From: Planctomycetaceae bacterium
GTDB lineage: Bacteria; Planctomycetota; Planctomycetia; Planctomycetales; Planctomycetaceae
Length of the DNA stretch: 64,000 nucleotides
NCBI GenBank assembly: GCA_041398825.1
Contig: JAWKTX010000004.1
Coordinates: 310,001 to 374,000, forward strand
Reading direction: 5' to 3'
Of the stretch, positions 18,961-26,810 are shown one piece after another (the stretch's first letter is position 1; each line of letters starts with the position of its first letter). Both the position numbers and the translations under genes were made by a program. The notes beneath the pieces are model-generated. The model was not told the DNA's origin and searched no databases. It saw only the letters and a list, made by a program, of their open reading frames with translations.

Positions 18961-19047
18961 ATGAGACAACATCTCTACCGTCGCGGATGCACACCGATTG
19001 AGCTGTTGGTGACGGATGCTTTGTCGATTGCGTTGCTGATGCCGGTG
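18961..19047 (+). pseudogene. Prepilin-like N-terminal remnant fused in frame to the next gene
   Basis: The first 29 codons of this frame give RRGCTPIELLVTDALSIALL, a degraded form of the type IV prepilin/DUF1559 leader [25 protein letters not shown] common in planctomycetes. Conserved positions are RRG, IELLV, the hydrophobic run and the following L-x-P. The body of a DUF1559 protein does not follow; instead a normal signal peptide starts at ATG 19048. It is best read as a relic left by recombination. Confidence 0.55.
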
Positions 19048-21393
19048 ATGTTATTGATCCAAAAGACTCGATTTGCCTTGGTCGTCTTGATTGCTATCTG
19101 CTTGCGGGTGTGCGTCGCCGCAGGGGATCCGGTATCTGATCAGCAATTACCAACACGTGAGGTCACGGTTCTTAATCGCGGCGTTCCGGGCGAGAACTCA
19201 AGTGAAACGCTCATTCGCAGCAGGCGTCTCGAAGCTGATCAGCCGACCCATGTCGTGATCATGCTTGGCATGAATGACGCGATGAACTCACGAAAACTCG
19301 TAAGCGCTGACAAGTATTCGCAGAATTTAACGGCGCTGATCGAGCAATGGCGCGGAGTTGGAGTCCAGACGGTTGTGCTGGTGACGAACCATCCCGTGAA
19401 CACCGATTATCTGAAGGAGAGGCATCCGACACATCCAACTCGCGAAAGCCTGCAGGCGCACCTTGAAAAGTACAACAACGCAGTCCGTGAAATTGCAGAA
19501 CGCGAACAAGCAATGCTGGTCGACTGGAATGCCCGCATCATTGCTCTGAGCCCAAACCAGGAAGTCGCGTCAACGGTTTCGGACCGCCAGGGCTCGCTGA
19601 TACGAGGCGTCGCCAATTCCGGAGCGCGCGACGGCAATCACCTCACTGCGCAAGGTAGTTTGGAACTTGCCAAAGAAATCTCGCAAGTCATCCGGCCACG
19701 TGTAAAGCAAGGTGACGTGATTGTATGCTTGGGAGACAGTATTACGTTCGGCAGCCATCTTCATGGTGCGGGAACTGCGACAGGACAAACTTATCCGGCG
19801 AAACTCAGCCGATTGCTTAGCGGCGACAGCAATGAGGCAGATGTTGTCGTCTATGGCGGGACGTCCGCGGGCATCGCGTCTGCGGTGCAGGCGGCGCGGA
19901 TGGGATTGACGGTCAAAATGATCTGCCCGCATGGGAAGGTGGGCGGCATGACTGGATCGGGGCTCAGCGCGACGGACATCCCCGATCACGAATCGATTGG
20001 TGGGATTTCGCGTGAGTTTTACCAACGCATCTTCAATCACTATTCCGATCCAGCCGCATGGACACGAGACAAACCCGAACCCTATTTCGATTCGATCACA
20101 CGCCGAGTCTTCACAGGACGCAATCTGAAACTGAAGATGATGTGGGTCTTTGAGCCCAGCGTGGCTCGATCTGTGTTCGAGAACATGTTGGATGAAGCGG
20201 GCGTCGAGATCATTCGCAACGAACGGTTGGACCTTTCGGATGGGGTCAGGATGGTCGACGGATCGATTCACGCGGTACGTCTGGAAAGCGGACGCGAAGT
20301 GTCCGGTCGCATTTTCATCGACGCCACTTACGAAGGCGATTTGATGGCCAGGGCCGGGGTGTCCTACACGGTTGGTCGAGAACCGAACAGTCAATACGGC
20401 GAGACGCTTAACGGGATCGTGCCCGGAGATGTCGTTGGCAAAGATGGTGTCTCTATCAGTCCCTACGTTATTGAAAACGATCCTAATTCCGGTTACCTGC
20501 CATATCTGCTGCACGAAGTTCCTGGCAAGGTCGGGGAAGGCGACAACCGAATTCAGGCATACTGCTACCGCATGACGCTGACCGATGCGCCAGACAACAT
20601 GCGGCCGATCACCAGGCCAGCCAATTACAATCCGCTCTGGTTCGAGCATTACGCTCGCGTGCTGGCGTTAGATCCTCAGGCCGGCGTGAATACCGGAATC
20701 ATCACTGTAACGCCGATGCCCAATCGAAAGACCGATATCAATCACTGCGATTTTGTCGGAGCGAACTTCGAGTGGCCGGAAGCAGGTTACGAACGGCGGG
20801 CCGAGCTCGCCCAAATGCACAAGGACTACGCACTTGGAAAAGTCTGGTTTCTGCAGAACGACCCGCGCGTTCCTGAATCCCTCCGCGAGAAGATGTCGCA
20901 GTACGGCTTGCCAAAAGATGAGTTCACGGATACGGATAACTTTCCCTACCAGATCTACGTTCGCGAGGCTCGCCGCATGCAAAGCGACTATGTCATGATC
21001 GAACAGGACATCAGGGGCAAGCGTGCCTGCGAGGACCCCATTGGCGTGGGGAGCTATTGGTTTGATTCGCACTTGGTCAGTCGCTTTGTCGACACCGACG
21101 GCAAGGTTCGAGAGGAAGGTGGCTTTTGGAAAAGGCGTTTCAATTATCCGATCAGTTACCGCTCGATTCGTCCCCGCAAGAGTGAATGCAAAAATCTATT
21201 GGTGCCCGTTTGTCTGTCGGCCTCCCATGCCGCCTACGGATCGATCCGGATGGAGCCCGTCTACATGGTTCTCGGTCAATCTGCAGGAGCTGCGGCCGCT
21301 GTAGCGGTCGAGCAGGACGTTCCCGTGCAGGATGTCGAGTATGCTCAACTGCGCGAGCGGCTAGTGGCCGACGGTCAGAAGGTGAAGCCCTGA
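19048..21393 (+). CDS. Exported SGNH-hydrolase-like / FAD-dependent oxidoreductase fusion
   Basis: From ATG 19048 the protein starts with a signal peptide (MLLIQKTRFALVVLIAI to CVAAG). Counting from 18961, residues about 60-285 hold SGNH-hydrolase blocks in an unusual order: block II NRGVPGENS (72-80), block III LGMND (102-106), block V DGNH (224-227), and only then block I LGDSITFG (257-264) followed by TYPAKLSRLL. Residues about 293-805 are an FAD-dependent oxidoreductase: dinucleotide-binding motif DVVVYGGTSAGIASAVQAA, GGMTGSGLSATD, IDATYEGDLMARAG, and a C-terminal RMEPVYMVLGQSAGAAAAVA. That domain type is common in planctomycete exported FAD proteins linked to polysaccharide use. Substrate unknown. 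Confidence 0.8.
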   Translation: MLLIQKTRFALVVLIAICLRVCVAAGDPVSDQQLPTREVTVLNRGVPGENSSETLIRSRRLEADQPTHVVIMLGMNDAMNSRKLVSADKYSQNLTALIEQWRGVGVQTVVLVTNHPVNTDYLKERHPTHPTRESLQAHLEKYNNAVREIAEREQAMLVDWNARIIALSPNQEVASTVSDRQGSLIRGVANSGARDGNHLTAQGSLELAKEISQVIRPRVKQGDVIVCLGDSITFGSHLHGAGTATGQTYPAKLSRLLSGDSNEADVVVYGGTSAGIASAVQAARMGLTVKMICPHGKVGGMTGSGLSATDIPDHESIGGISREFYQRIFNHYSDPAAWTRDKPEPYFDSITRRVFTGRNLKLKMMWVFEPSVARSVFENMLDEAGVEIIRNERLDLSDGVRMVDGSIHAVRLESGREVSGRIFIDATYEGDLMARAGVSYTVGREPNSQYGETLNGIVPGDVVGKDGVSISPYVIENDPNSGYLPYLLHEVPGKVGEGDNRIQAYCYRMTLTDAPDNMRPITRPANYNPLWFEHYARVLALDPQAGVNTGIITVTPMPNRKTDINHCDFVGANFEWPEAGYERRAELAQMHKDYALGKVWFLQNDPRVPESLREKMSQYGLPKDEFTDTDNFPYQIYVREARRMQSDYVMIEQDIRGKRACEDPIGVGSYWFDSHLVSRFVDTDGKVREEGGFWKRRFNYPISYRSIRPRKSECKNLLVPVCLSASHAAYGSIRMEPVYMVLGQSAGAAAAVAVEQDVPVQDVEYAQLRERLVADGQKVKP

Positions 21394-21656
21394 ACGCGGC
21401 TACAGCGAAGTGTCGAAGCATTGCACTCGAGCCATCAGCGAGGGGCAGGATTAGCAAGGATAGGATTCGTCTCGGGCGCTCGGTGGTCATCTGCATCGTT
21501 GCTGCCCACATGGGTGCCGGACGCGTCAACCTCGCTGGCATCAACGATTTGATCTCCGTTGGAAGGGCTCGCCCCGGGTGAAGTGGACCCCGGTTTTCAG
21601 TTTTGACATGATGGACCAGGCGGCGCTCAGTTCAGATTCCTCCTGGAGCCTACTTC

Positions 21657-21779
21657 ATGGCTCGCCAACGTCGCGTTCAATTCCCTGGTGCGATTGATCA
21701 TCTGGTCACAAGACGTGATGGACGCCAACAGATCTTTCACGACCAGGGCCATTACGAGCGAATGACCGGTGGGCTAAGA
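21657..21779 (+). pseudogene. N-terminal fragment of a REP-associated (IS200-like) transposase
   Basis: The first 40 codons encode MARQRRVQFPGAIDHLVTRR followed by GRQQIFHDQGHYERMTGGL, matching the N-terminus of REP-associated tyrosine transposases (consensus PGAxYHVxxRGNxRQxIF). The usual Y-H after PGA is D-H. The catalytic HxH and Tyr are missing because the homology stops after about 41 residues. It is a truncated relic directly upstream of the YHYH gene and is of a different subtype from the complete RAYT at 57624-58190. Confidence 0.7.
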
Positions 21780-21799
21780 GTCGAATTCACGCCGAGCGG

Positions 21800-22522
21800 A
21801 TGGAAGGGGTTCGCAGTCAGGCCGCTGGACGGGAGCAAGCAGCTTTTCTGTGTCATCGTTGGGCGGGCGAGTCGCAGTCGCTTTTCTGCAAACTCGCGAA
21901 TCACATTGTCATGCACAGTCGAAGTCATGCACATCGAAACCTGCCGAATCATCCAACCGCGACGTTTCCAGACACGTGGAGAATGCTTGACAGCAATCCT
22001 TCGTACATTCAGGAAAAGGCCAACACCTGGTATCTGCCAAAGTATCCAAAGCCAGCAAAAGATCCGATTGCGATGGACGCCCAGAATTCCAACGGCGGTC
22101 TGCCGATGGGACCAATTGGCGTGGCAACCAACGGAGTGATCTTCTTCAATCCGTTCGATCACATCTTTGAAACCGATGCCGTCTGGAGATTGGATCGCTG
22201 CTGTGGGCACCCAAGTCCACAAAGTGCCTACCACTATCACAAGTATCCTGTTTGCGTCAAAACGCCCTGGAGTGACGAAGGAAAAATGCACTCGTCAGTG
22301 ATCGGCTTCGCCTTTGACGGCTTTCCCGTATACGGGCCGTACGAAGCGGACGGGTTGCTGGCGAAAGACGATACGAAGAACCCGCTTAACGATTTCAATC
22401 TTCACACGGACAAAGAACGCGGCCCGCACTATCACGTCACGCCCGGCAAGTTTCCGCACATCATCGGCGGCTACTGGGGCGAAGTTGATCCAAAGAACGG
22501 CCGCGGCCGTCGGGCACCGTAA
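21800..22522 (+). CDS. YHYH domain protein, 5'-truncated
   Basis: The conserved part begins near HIVMHSRSHAHRNLPNHPT and runs to the stop: WYLPKYPKPAKDPIAMD, LPMGPIGVATNGVIFFNPFD, WRLDRCCGHPS, YHYHKYPVCV (the signature), IGFAFDGFPVYGPYE, PLNDFNLH and YHVTPGKFPHIIGGYWGEV. YHYH proteins are normally exported, but there is no signal peptide here: the first 25-30 residues of this frame look like non-native sequence joined to a transposase fragment. The gene is therefore probably a 5'-truncated remnant, or is expressed from an internal start such as MLDSNPSYIQ. The biochemical role of the domain is not established. Confidence 0.6.
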   Translation: MEGVRSQAAGREQAAFLCHRWAGESQSLFCKLANHIVMHSRSHAHRNLPNHPTATFPDTWRMLDSNPSYIQEKANTWYLPKYPKPAKDPIAMDAQNSNGGLPMGPIGVATNGVIFFNPFDHIFETDAVWRLDRCCGHPSPQSAYHYHKYPVCVKTPWSDEGKMHSSVIGFAFDGFPVYGPYEADGLLAKDDTKNPLNDFNLHTDKERGPHYHVTPGKFPHIIGGYWGEVDPKNGRGRRAP

Positions 22523-22562
22523 AGATGAAGACGCCGATCAGGAAAATCGCCGCAACGACGAG

Positions 22563-22590
22563 AAAAGGCTCCAGCGAATTCGCTGAAGCC
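22563..22590 (-). terminator. Rho-independent terminator after tRNA-Thr
   Basis: On the minus strand GGCTTCAGCG-AATT-CGCTGGAGCC forms a 10-bp stem with one mismatch pair, followed by TTTTCT. It starts 14 bp past the tRNA 3' end, as expected for its transcription stop. Confidence 0.75.
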
Positions 22591-22604
22591 TTGTGTTTTC
22601 CAAA

Positions 22605-22676
22605 GCCGCCGACTGGATTTGAACCAGCGACCTACGCTTTACGAAAGCGTCGCTCTGCCAGCTGAGCTACGGCGGC
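22605..22676 (-). tRNA. tRNA-Thr (anticodon CGT)
   Basis: The minus strand folds as a standard 72-nt cloverleaf: acceptor arms GCCGCCG/CGGCGGC, D arm GCTC-AGCTGGCA-GAGC, anticodon arm ACGCT-TTCGTAA-AGCGT with anticodon CGT, variable AGGTC, and T arm GCTGG-TTCAAAT-CCAGT. All stems are paired apart from one or two wobble positions. The discriminator base is T and CCA is not encoded. Confidence 0.95.
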
Positions 22677-22888
22677 CTGCTTGTCACTGCGTGCAGGGAC
22701 AGTCAACTGGCGGGAATCTATCAAAAAAATTTCTGTTGGCAAAGGTGGATCTGAAATCCTGCGTTGATGCCGTACCAATTCCCATCCACGCAGCAACAAA
22801 CAGGACTTTGAGCCTGAAAAACTGCCCAAATACCACCTCCGACGAGCCAGAATGAGCTCCGTTGCAGGGCGGACCAGGTCGTTTCAGT

Positions 22889-24490
22889 TCAGGCCACATC
22901 TTCAATGCTGGCAATGATACGATCAATCACGGCCTCGTCGCTGCGCGGGTTGAAGAATACCGCCTTCCACGCTGGCAGCGCGATGTTATGAGGGCTGTAA
23001 CCGACATTGCGCGTGAAGCTCAAACGAGCGTCCACAGAAGGATCCATTGTGGCTTCGCGTTTGTAGTACAACCTTCGAATTTCCTGAAGGTACTGATCTC
23101 TTTCTGCGGCAGACAGCGTGTTGGATTCGAATCGCCGATAGATGTCTCCTGCGTCGCGGCCGCGTGGCAGGACCCACCAGCAAACTCCGGGCCCGGGGTT
23201 GTCCATGTTCAGCACTTTGCAATAGCTAAGCTGTGCAATGCGTTCTTTCAATTGGCGTGCTCGTTCCATTGCATTGGCAATCAGCATTCGATAGCCGTTC
23301 AGGCCAATTCCGTTCAGCGATGCCATGACGGAATATGGTCCAATCCCGGGGCGTGAACATTCGAGAGTAAACAGTGCCGGGTCGTGACGAAAATCCGCTT
23401 CGGCAAAATAGGGCACTTCATTTTGTGTTCGAGCCAGCAGAGCCAGATCTTCACGTCGATTCACAATGAACGCGCTGGATGGATAGTGTCCCCATCCCAT
23501 CTTATGAAAGTCGATGGTCACAGAATCTGCCTGTCGGAATCCCGCAGTGGCTCGCTGCATCTGTTCGACCAGGGGCAGCGTGTCTGAACTGATCTGAAGG
23601 GCATTTTCGCTGGTATTGTAATCCGTCAGAAAGCAACCGACCCAGCCAACGGCCGCGTCAACATGCAGGTGCGGAACTGTCACTTCGTATTGTTGTGCCT
23701 TGCGGGTGATAAGGTCGCGGACCGCGCCGATATCGTCGATGCCAAAGGCGTCGGTCGTGCCAAACGTGCAGATGACAAAAGCGATCAGTGCGCCCTCGGA
23801 ATACAGCAGGTCTATTTGCTCTTCCAGCCGGTCAAGTCGTATGGCCATGGACGCATCGGTCGGAATTGCGTGCAGGTTGTCGGTGCCGATCCCCAGCCAT
23901 CCGGCAAGAGTTGAATTCGAATAGTGCCCTGCCTGCGAAACCAGTCCCACCAGTCGTTTGCCGTTCAACCCGGTTCGCATGGCTCCGGGAGCCACCTTTT
24001 CGATGCCGATTTTTCCTCCGTAAAGGTTCGAAATGGTGCCTCCGATGGTGAAGACGCCCCATGGTGATTGTGTGTGATAAAAAATCAAATTAGCAAGCGA
24101 CGTGATGGACTTGACTTCCAGCTCATTTGACCGCAGGCAGTACGTGTCCACACATAGGTTTGGATTCTTCAGCAGCGCGGCCAGCGACCCGACGAGAGAT
24201 GCGAAGTTGGGTGGCCCCTTGACGTTTTCCAGATGCAGTTTGGATTGCCAGCTGTCGGTGCCCCAGAAAAATGGAAAGATCGCGTCACGCGCGTCTTTCA
24301 GATTTCCCGGCAACGTGTGTATCTCGGGGTTGGCCTGAGCCGTCTCGTAATTTCGGGACATCAGCATGCCCGGCGGCAGCGACTGCTCTGCTTCCAGAGC
24401 AGACAACATCTCCCCGAAGATTTCCAGCAGTTGTTTGCGATCACACGTAAAAAACGTATCAATTAACGATTGAAGTTTTGCCTTATCCAT
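22889..24490 (-). CDS. PLP-dependent group II amino-acid decarboxylase family protein
   Basis: Cytoplasmic PLP enzyme of the group II decarboxylase fold (glutamate/tyrosine/aromatic amino-acid decarboxylases). Motifs in order: GTISNLYGGKIGIEK (cofactor phosphate loop region), FVICTFGTTDAFGIDDIG, LHVDAAVGW (Asp binding the pyridine nitrogen), and SVTIDFHKMGWGHYPSSAF with the Schiff-base Lys. A C-terminal domain with CKVLNMDNPGPGVCWWVLP follows. The start at ATG 24490 (MDKAKLQSLIDTFF) is preferred; the frame stays open to 24643, but those residues look non-coding. It is a single gene, so the substrate cannot be assigned. tRNA-Thr lies downstream. Confidence 0.88.
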   Translation of the reverse strand: MDKAKLQSLIDTFFTCDRKQLLEIFGEMLSALEAEQSLPPGMLMSRNYETAQANPEIHTLPGNLKDARDAIFPFFWGTDSWQSKLHLENVKGPPNFASLVGSLAALLKNPNLCVDTYCLRSNELEVKSITSLANLIFYHTQSPWGVFTIGGTISNLYGGKIGIEKVAPGAMRTGLNGKRLVGLVSQAGHYSNSTLAGWLGIGTDNLHAIPTDASMAIRLDRLEEQIDLLYSEGALIAFVICTFGTTDAFGIDDIGAVRDLITRKAQQYEVTVPHLHVDAAVGWVGCFLTDYNTSENALQISSDTLPLVEQMQRATAGFRQADSVTIDFHKMGWGHYPSSAFIVNRREDLALLARTQNEVPYFAEADFRHDPALFTLECSRPGIGPYSVMASLNGIGLNGYRMLIANAMERARQLKERIAQLSYCKVLNMDNPGPGVCWWVLPRGRDAGDIYRRFESNTLSAAERDQYLQEIRRLYYKREATMDPSVDARLSFTRNVGYSPHNIALPAWKAVFFNPRSDEAVIDRIIASIEDVA

Positions 24491-24905
24491 GGTCTCCAGG
24501 TTCCACAATGGCGAAGCAAAACCGCGGACAGGCAGACCGCTGGTTAACCCAAAATCCTCGCCAGATCGTCCTATCGTATTCACCGACTGATCTTCGTGCC
24601 AACCAGTGCCACAGCCACTCCGGCATCTCACGGCACGTCGCAAGTCTGTACGAACATCGATGACGTTTCCGGACGTTCATTGCTCGACGAGTCACGTTCA
24701 GATAGCGTGGATGCTGTCGACGTGGTTCGAACGGATCTGAAAGGAATAGAGCCCCGGATGCTCTGAATGGTAGACTGGAACGACCGACGAGCTCTCGTTT
24801 TGTATGACGGTCGAAATGGTTAACATGACGAGGCGGCGAATATACGGTCCGCGGTCTGGTGAACGATCTCGTTCGCAGCACTTGATGAATTTGAAGGACG
24901 AACAC

Positions 24906-26693
24906 ATGCAATTCCCTGTTGGTCAATGCTTACGGATTGTGATCCTGCCCTTTTTGCTGACAGGGATTGTTGCTCCTGAGGTTCATGCTCAGGTCGCGTC
25001 TTCGCAACAAGTTCATCCGCTCGAAGCCGCTATGTCGCCCGACGTATGGCGGAGGGAGCTTCGGATTGTCGATCTGCATCAGCACATTGAAGATTCGCCG
25101 GAGCGGTTGGAGCGTGCCATCAGAATTCTGGACCGCGCGGGTGTGGGAGTCGGCGTCATTCTGGGAGCCGGAACGGTCACATCCAACGACAATCAACCAT
25201 CGGGGTTTCAGAAGGCACGTGAACGTTGTGAATCGTTATATCCCGGTCGCTTCATGCATCACATGATTCTGGATTACGCTGGCTGGGATGATGCAGACTG
25301 GAGTGACCGGGCAGTACGCCAGATTGAAGAGGGTCATCGGCTGGGCGCTGCGGGACTGAAAGAATACAAACGTCTGGGGCTTTTCCTGAAAGACGGCAGC
25401 GGGAAGCTCATCCGCATCGATGATCCGAAGCTGGATCCGGTCTGGCAGCGTTGTGGAGAGCTGGCTATGCCGATCAGCATTCATGTCGGTGACCCCAAAG
25501 CATTCTGGCTGCCCTATGACGACAGCAACGAGCGCTGGACTGAATTAAAGGATCATCGCAGCTGGTGGTTTGGAGATCCCGCCAAACATCCGCCCCGAAT
25601 GGAACTTCTGGAAGCTCTGAACCGCGTGATCGAGCGTCATCCGAAGACGACATTTGTTTGTGTGCACTTTGCTAACAACCCGGAGGACCTGGAATGGGTC
25701 GACGCGGCGATGGATCGGTATCCCAATATGTATGCCGATCTGGCAGCAAGAATCCCGGAACTCGGGCGACATGATCCTGCTCTGGTTCGCCGGTTGTTTG
25801 AAAAACATCAGGATCGAATTCTGTTTGCCACCGATTTCATGGTTTACAGAAAGCTGATTCTCGGGTCCGGTGGTGATGCCGAAAACCCAACAGACGATGA
25901 CGCCGTTGAATTCTTCATGAAGTGTTGGCGATGGATGGAAACGGACGACCGCGACTGGGCACACATGACGCCGATTCAGGGGAACTGGGTGATCAGCAGT
26001 ATCAATCTTTCACCTGCCGTGTGCCGAAAAATTTACTTTGATAATGCTTACCGACTGTTCGCAGGATCGATGCCGCTGCCCGTGGTCCGTGCTCATAGAA
26101 TCAGTCGAGATTTTGTTCCGGATGGTCAGCTGGATGAAGCCGAATGGCGATCCGCAGTACCGTTTCGGCTTGAATATCAGTCGAACGACAGCGCGGCCCG
26201 TCCGGAGCTGAGCACCCCCGTACGATTGCTTTGGTCAGACAAATTTCTGTACCTGAGCTACGAATGTCCTTACCGCGAAATCAGCAGCTGGCTGCCCGCA
26301 TCCAGCAAAGAACGGCAGGGACTCTGGGATTATGACGTCGTCGAAGCATTCATTGGTTCGGATCCGGGACACGTGAATCGCTACACAGAATTTGAATGGG
26401 CTCCCAGCGGGGAATCACTGGATCTGAAACTGGATTTACCCGCGAAAGACTTCGCATGGACGGCCGACGCAGAATCGGCTGTGTCCGTCGACAAGGCCGC
26501 AAAAATCTGGCGGGTGGAAGCACGCATTCCGCTTAGTTCGCTCTGCGAAACTGCACCTCAGCCGGGGACTCGCTGGAAACTGAATCTCTATCGGCACGAC
26601 AAAGCTGATCAAGGATTCCTCGCGATGTCTCCGACTCTGAAAGGCAGCTTTCACGTACCAGAACGATTCGGCTGGCTGGAGTTTGCTCCCTGA
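24906..26693 (+). CDS. Exported amidohydrolase (TIM-barrel) with C-terminal CBM9-like domain
   Basis: Begins with a signal peptide (MQFPVGQCLRIVILPFLLTG to VHAQ). An Amidohydro_2-type metal-dependent hydrolase domain follows: VDLHQHIEDSP (metal-binding HxH), GVGVGVILGAG, MPISIHVGDPKAFW, KTTFVCVHFANNPED and RILFATDFMVYR (the conserved final Asp). From about residue 435 comes a domain like family 9 carbohydrate-binding modules (RDFVPDGQLDEAEWRSAVPFRL, VRLLWSDKFLYLSYE, DYDVVEAFIGSDP, WKLNLYRHDK), a pairing seen in exported planctomycete proteins. The upstream frame from 24804 lacks a signal peptide, so the ATG at 24906 is chosen. Substrate unknown. Confidence 0.85.
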   Translation: MQFPVGQCLRIVILPFLLTGIVAPEVHAQVASSQQVHPLEAAMSPDVWRRELRIVDLHQHIEDSPERLERAIRILDRAGVGVGVILGAGTVTSNDNQPSGFQKARERCESLYPGRFMHHMILDYAGWDDADWSDRAVRQIEEGHRLGAAGLKEYKRLGLFLKDGSGKLIRIDDPKLDPVWQRCGELAMPISIHVGDPKAFWLPYDDSNERWTELKDHRSWWFGDPAKHPPRMELLEALNRVIERHPKTTFVCVHFANNPEDLEWVDAAMDRYPNMYADLAARIPELGRHDPALVRRLFEKHQDRILFATDFMVYRKLILGSGGDAENPTDDDAVEFFMKCWRWMETDDRDWAHMTPIQGNWVISSINLSPAVCRKIYFDNAYRLFAGSMPLPVVRAHRISRDFVPDGQLDEAEWRSAVPFRLEYQSNDSAARPELSTPVRLLWSDKFLYLSYECPYREISSWLPASSKERQGLWDYDVVEAFIGSDPGHVNRYTEFEWAPSGESLDLKLDLPAKDFAWTADAESAVSVDKAAKIWRVEARIPLSSLCETAPQPGTRWKLNLYRHDKADQGFLAMSPTLKGSFHVPERFGWLEFAP

Positions 26694-26810
26694 ATCTGCG
26701 GCAAAGTACGTTTTTGCTTTCATTGGACTGGCGAATGTCGTTTGAACCCACGTGCATGGATATCTGCCAATCACGTTTTCCAGTTCATGCTGTGTTTTTA
26801 AGGTCATCAG

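Noticed and set aside
19570..20649. 359-codon minus-strand frame
   Set aside because: Antisense to the FAD oxidoreductase coding region; composition is that of a mirrored coding frame.
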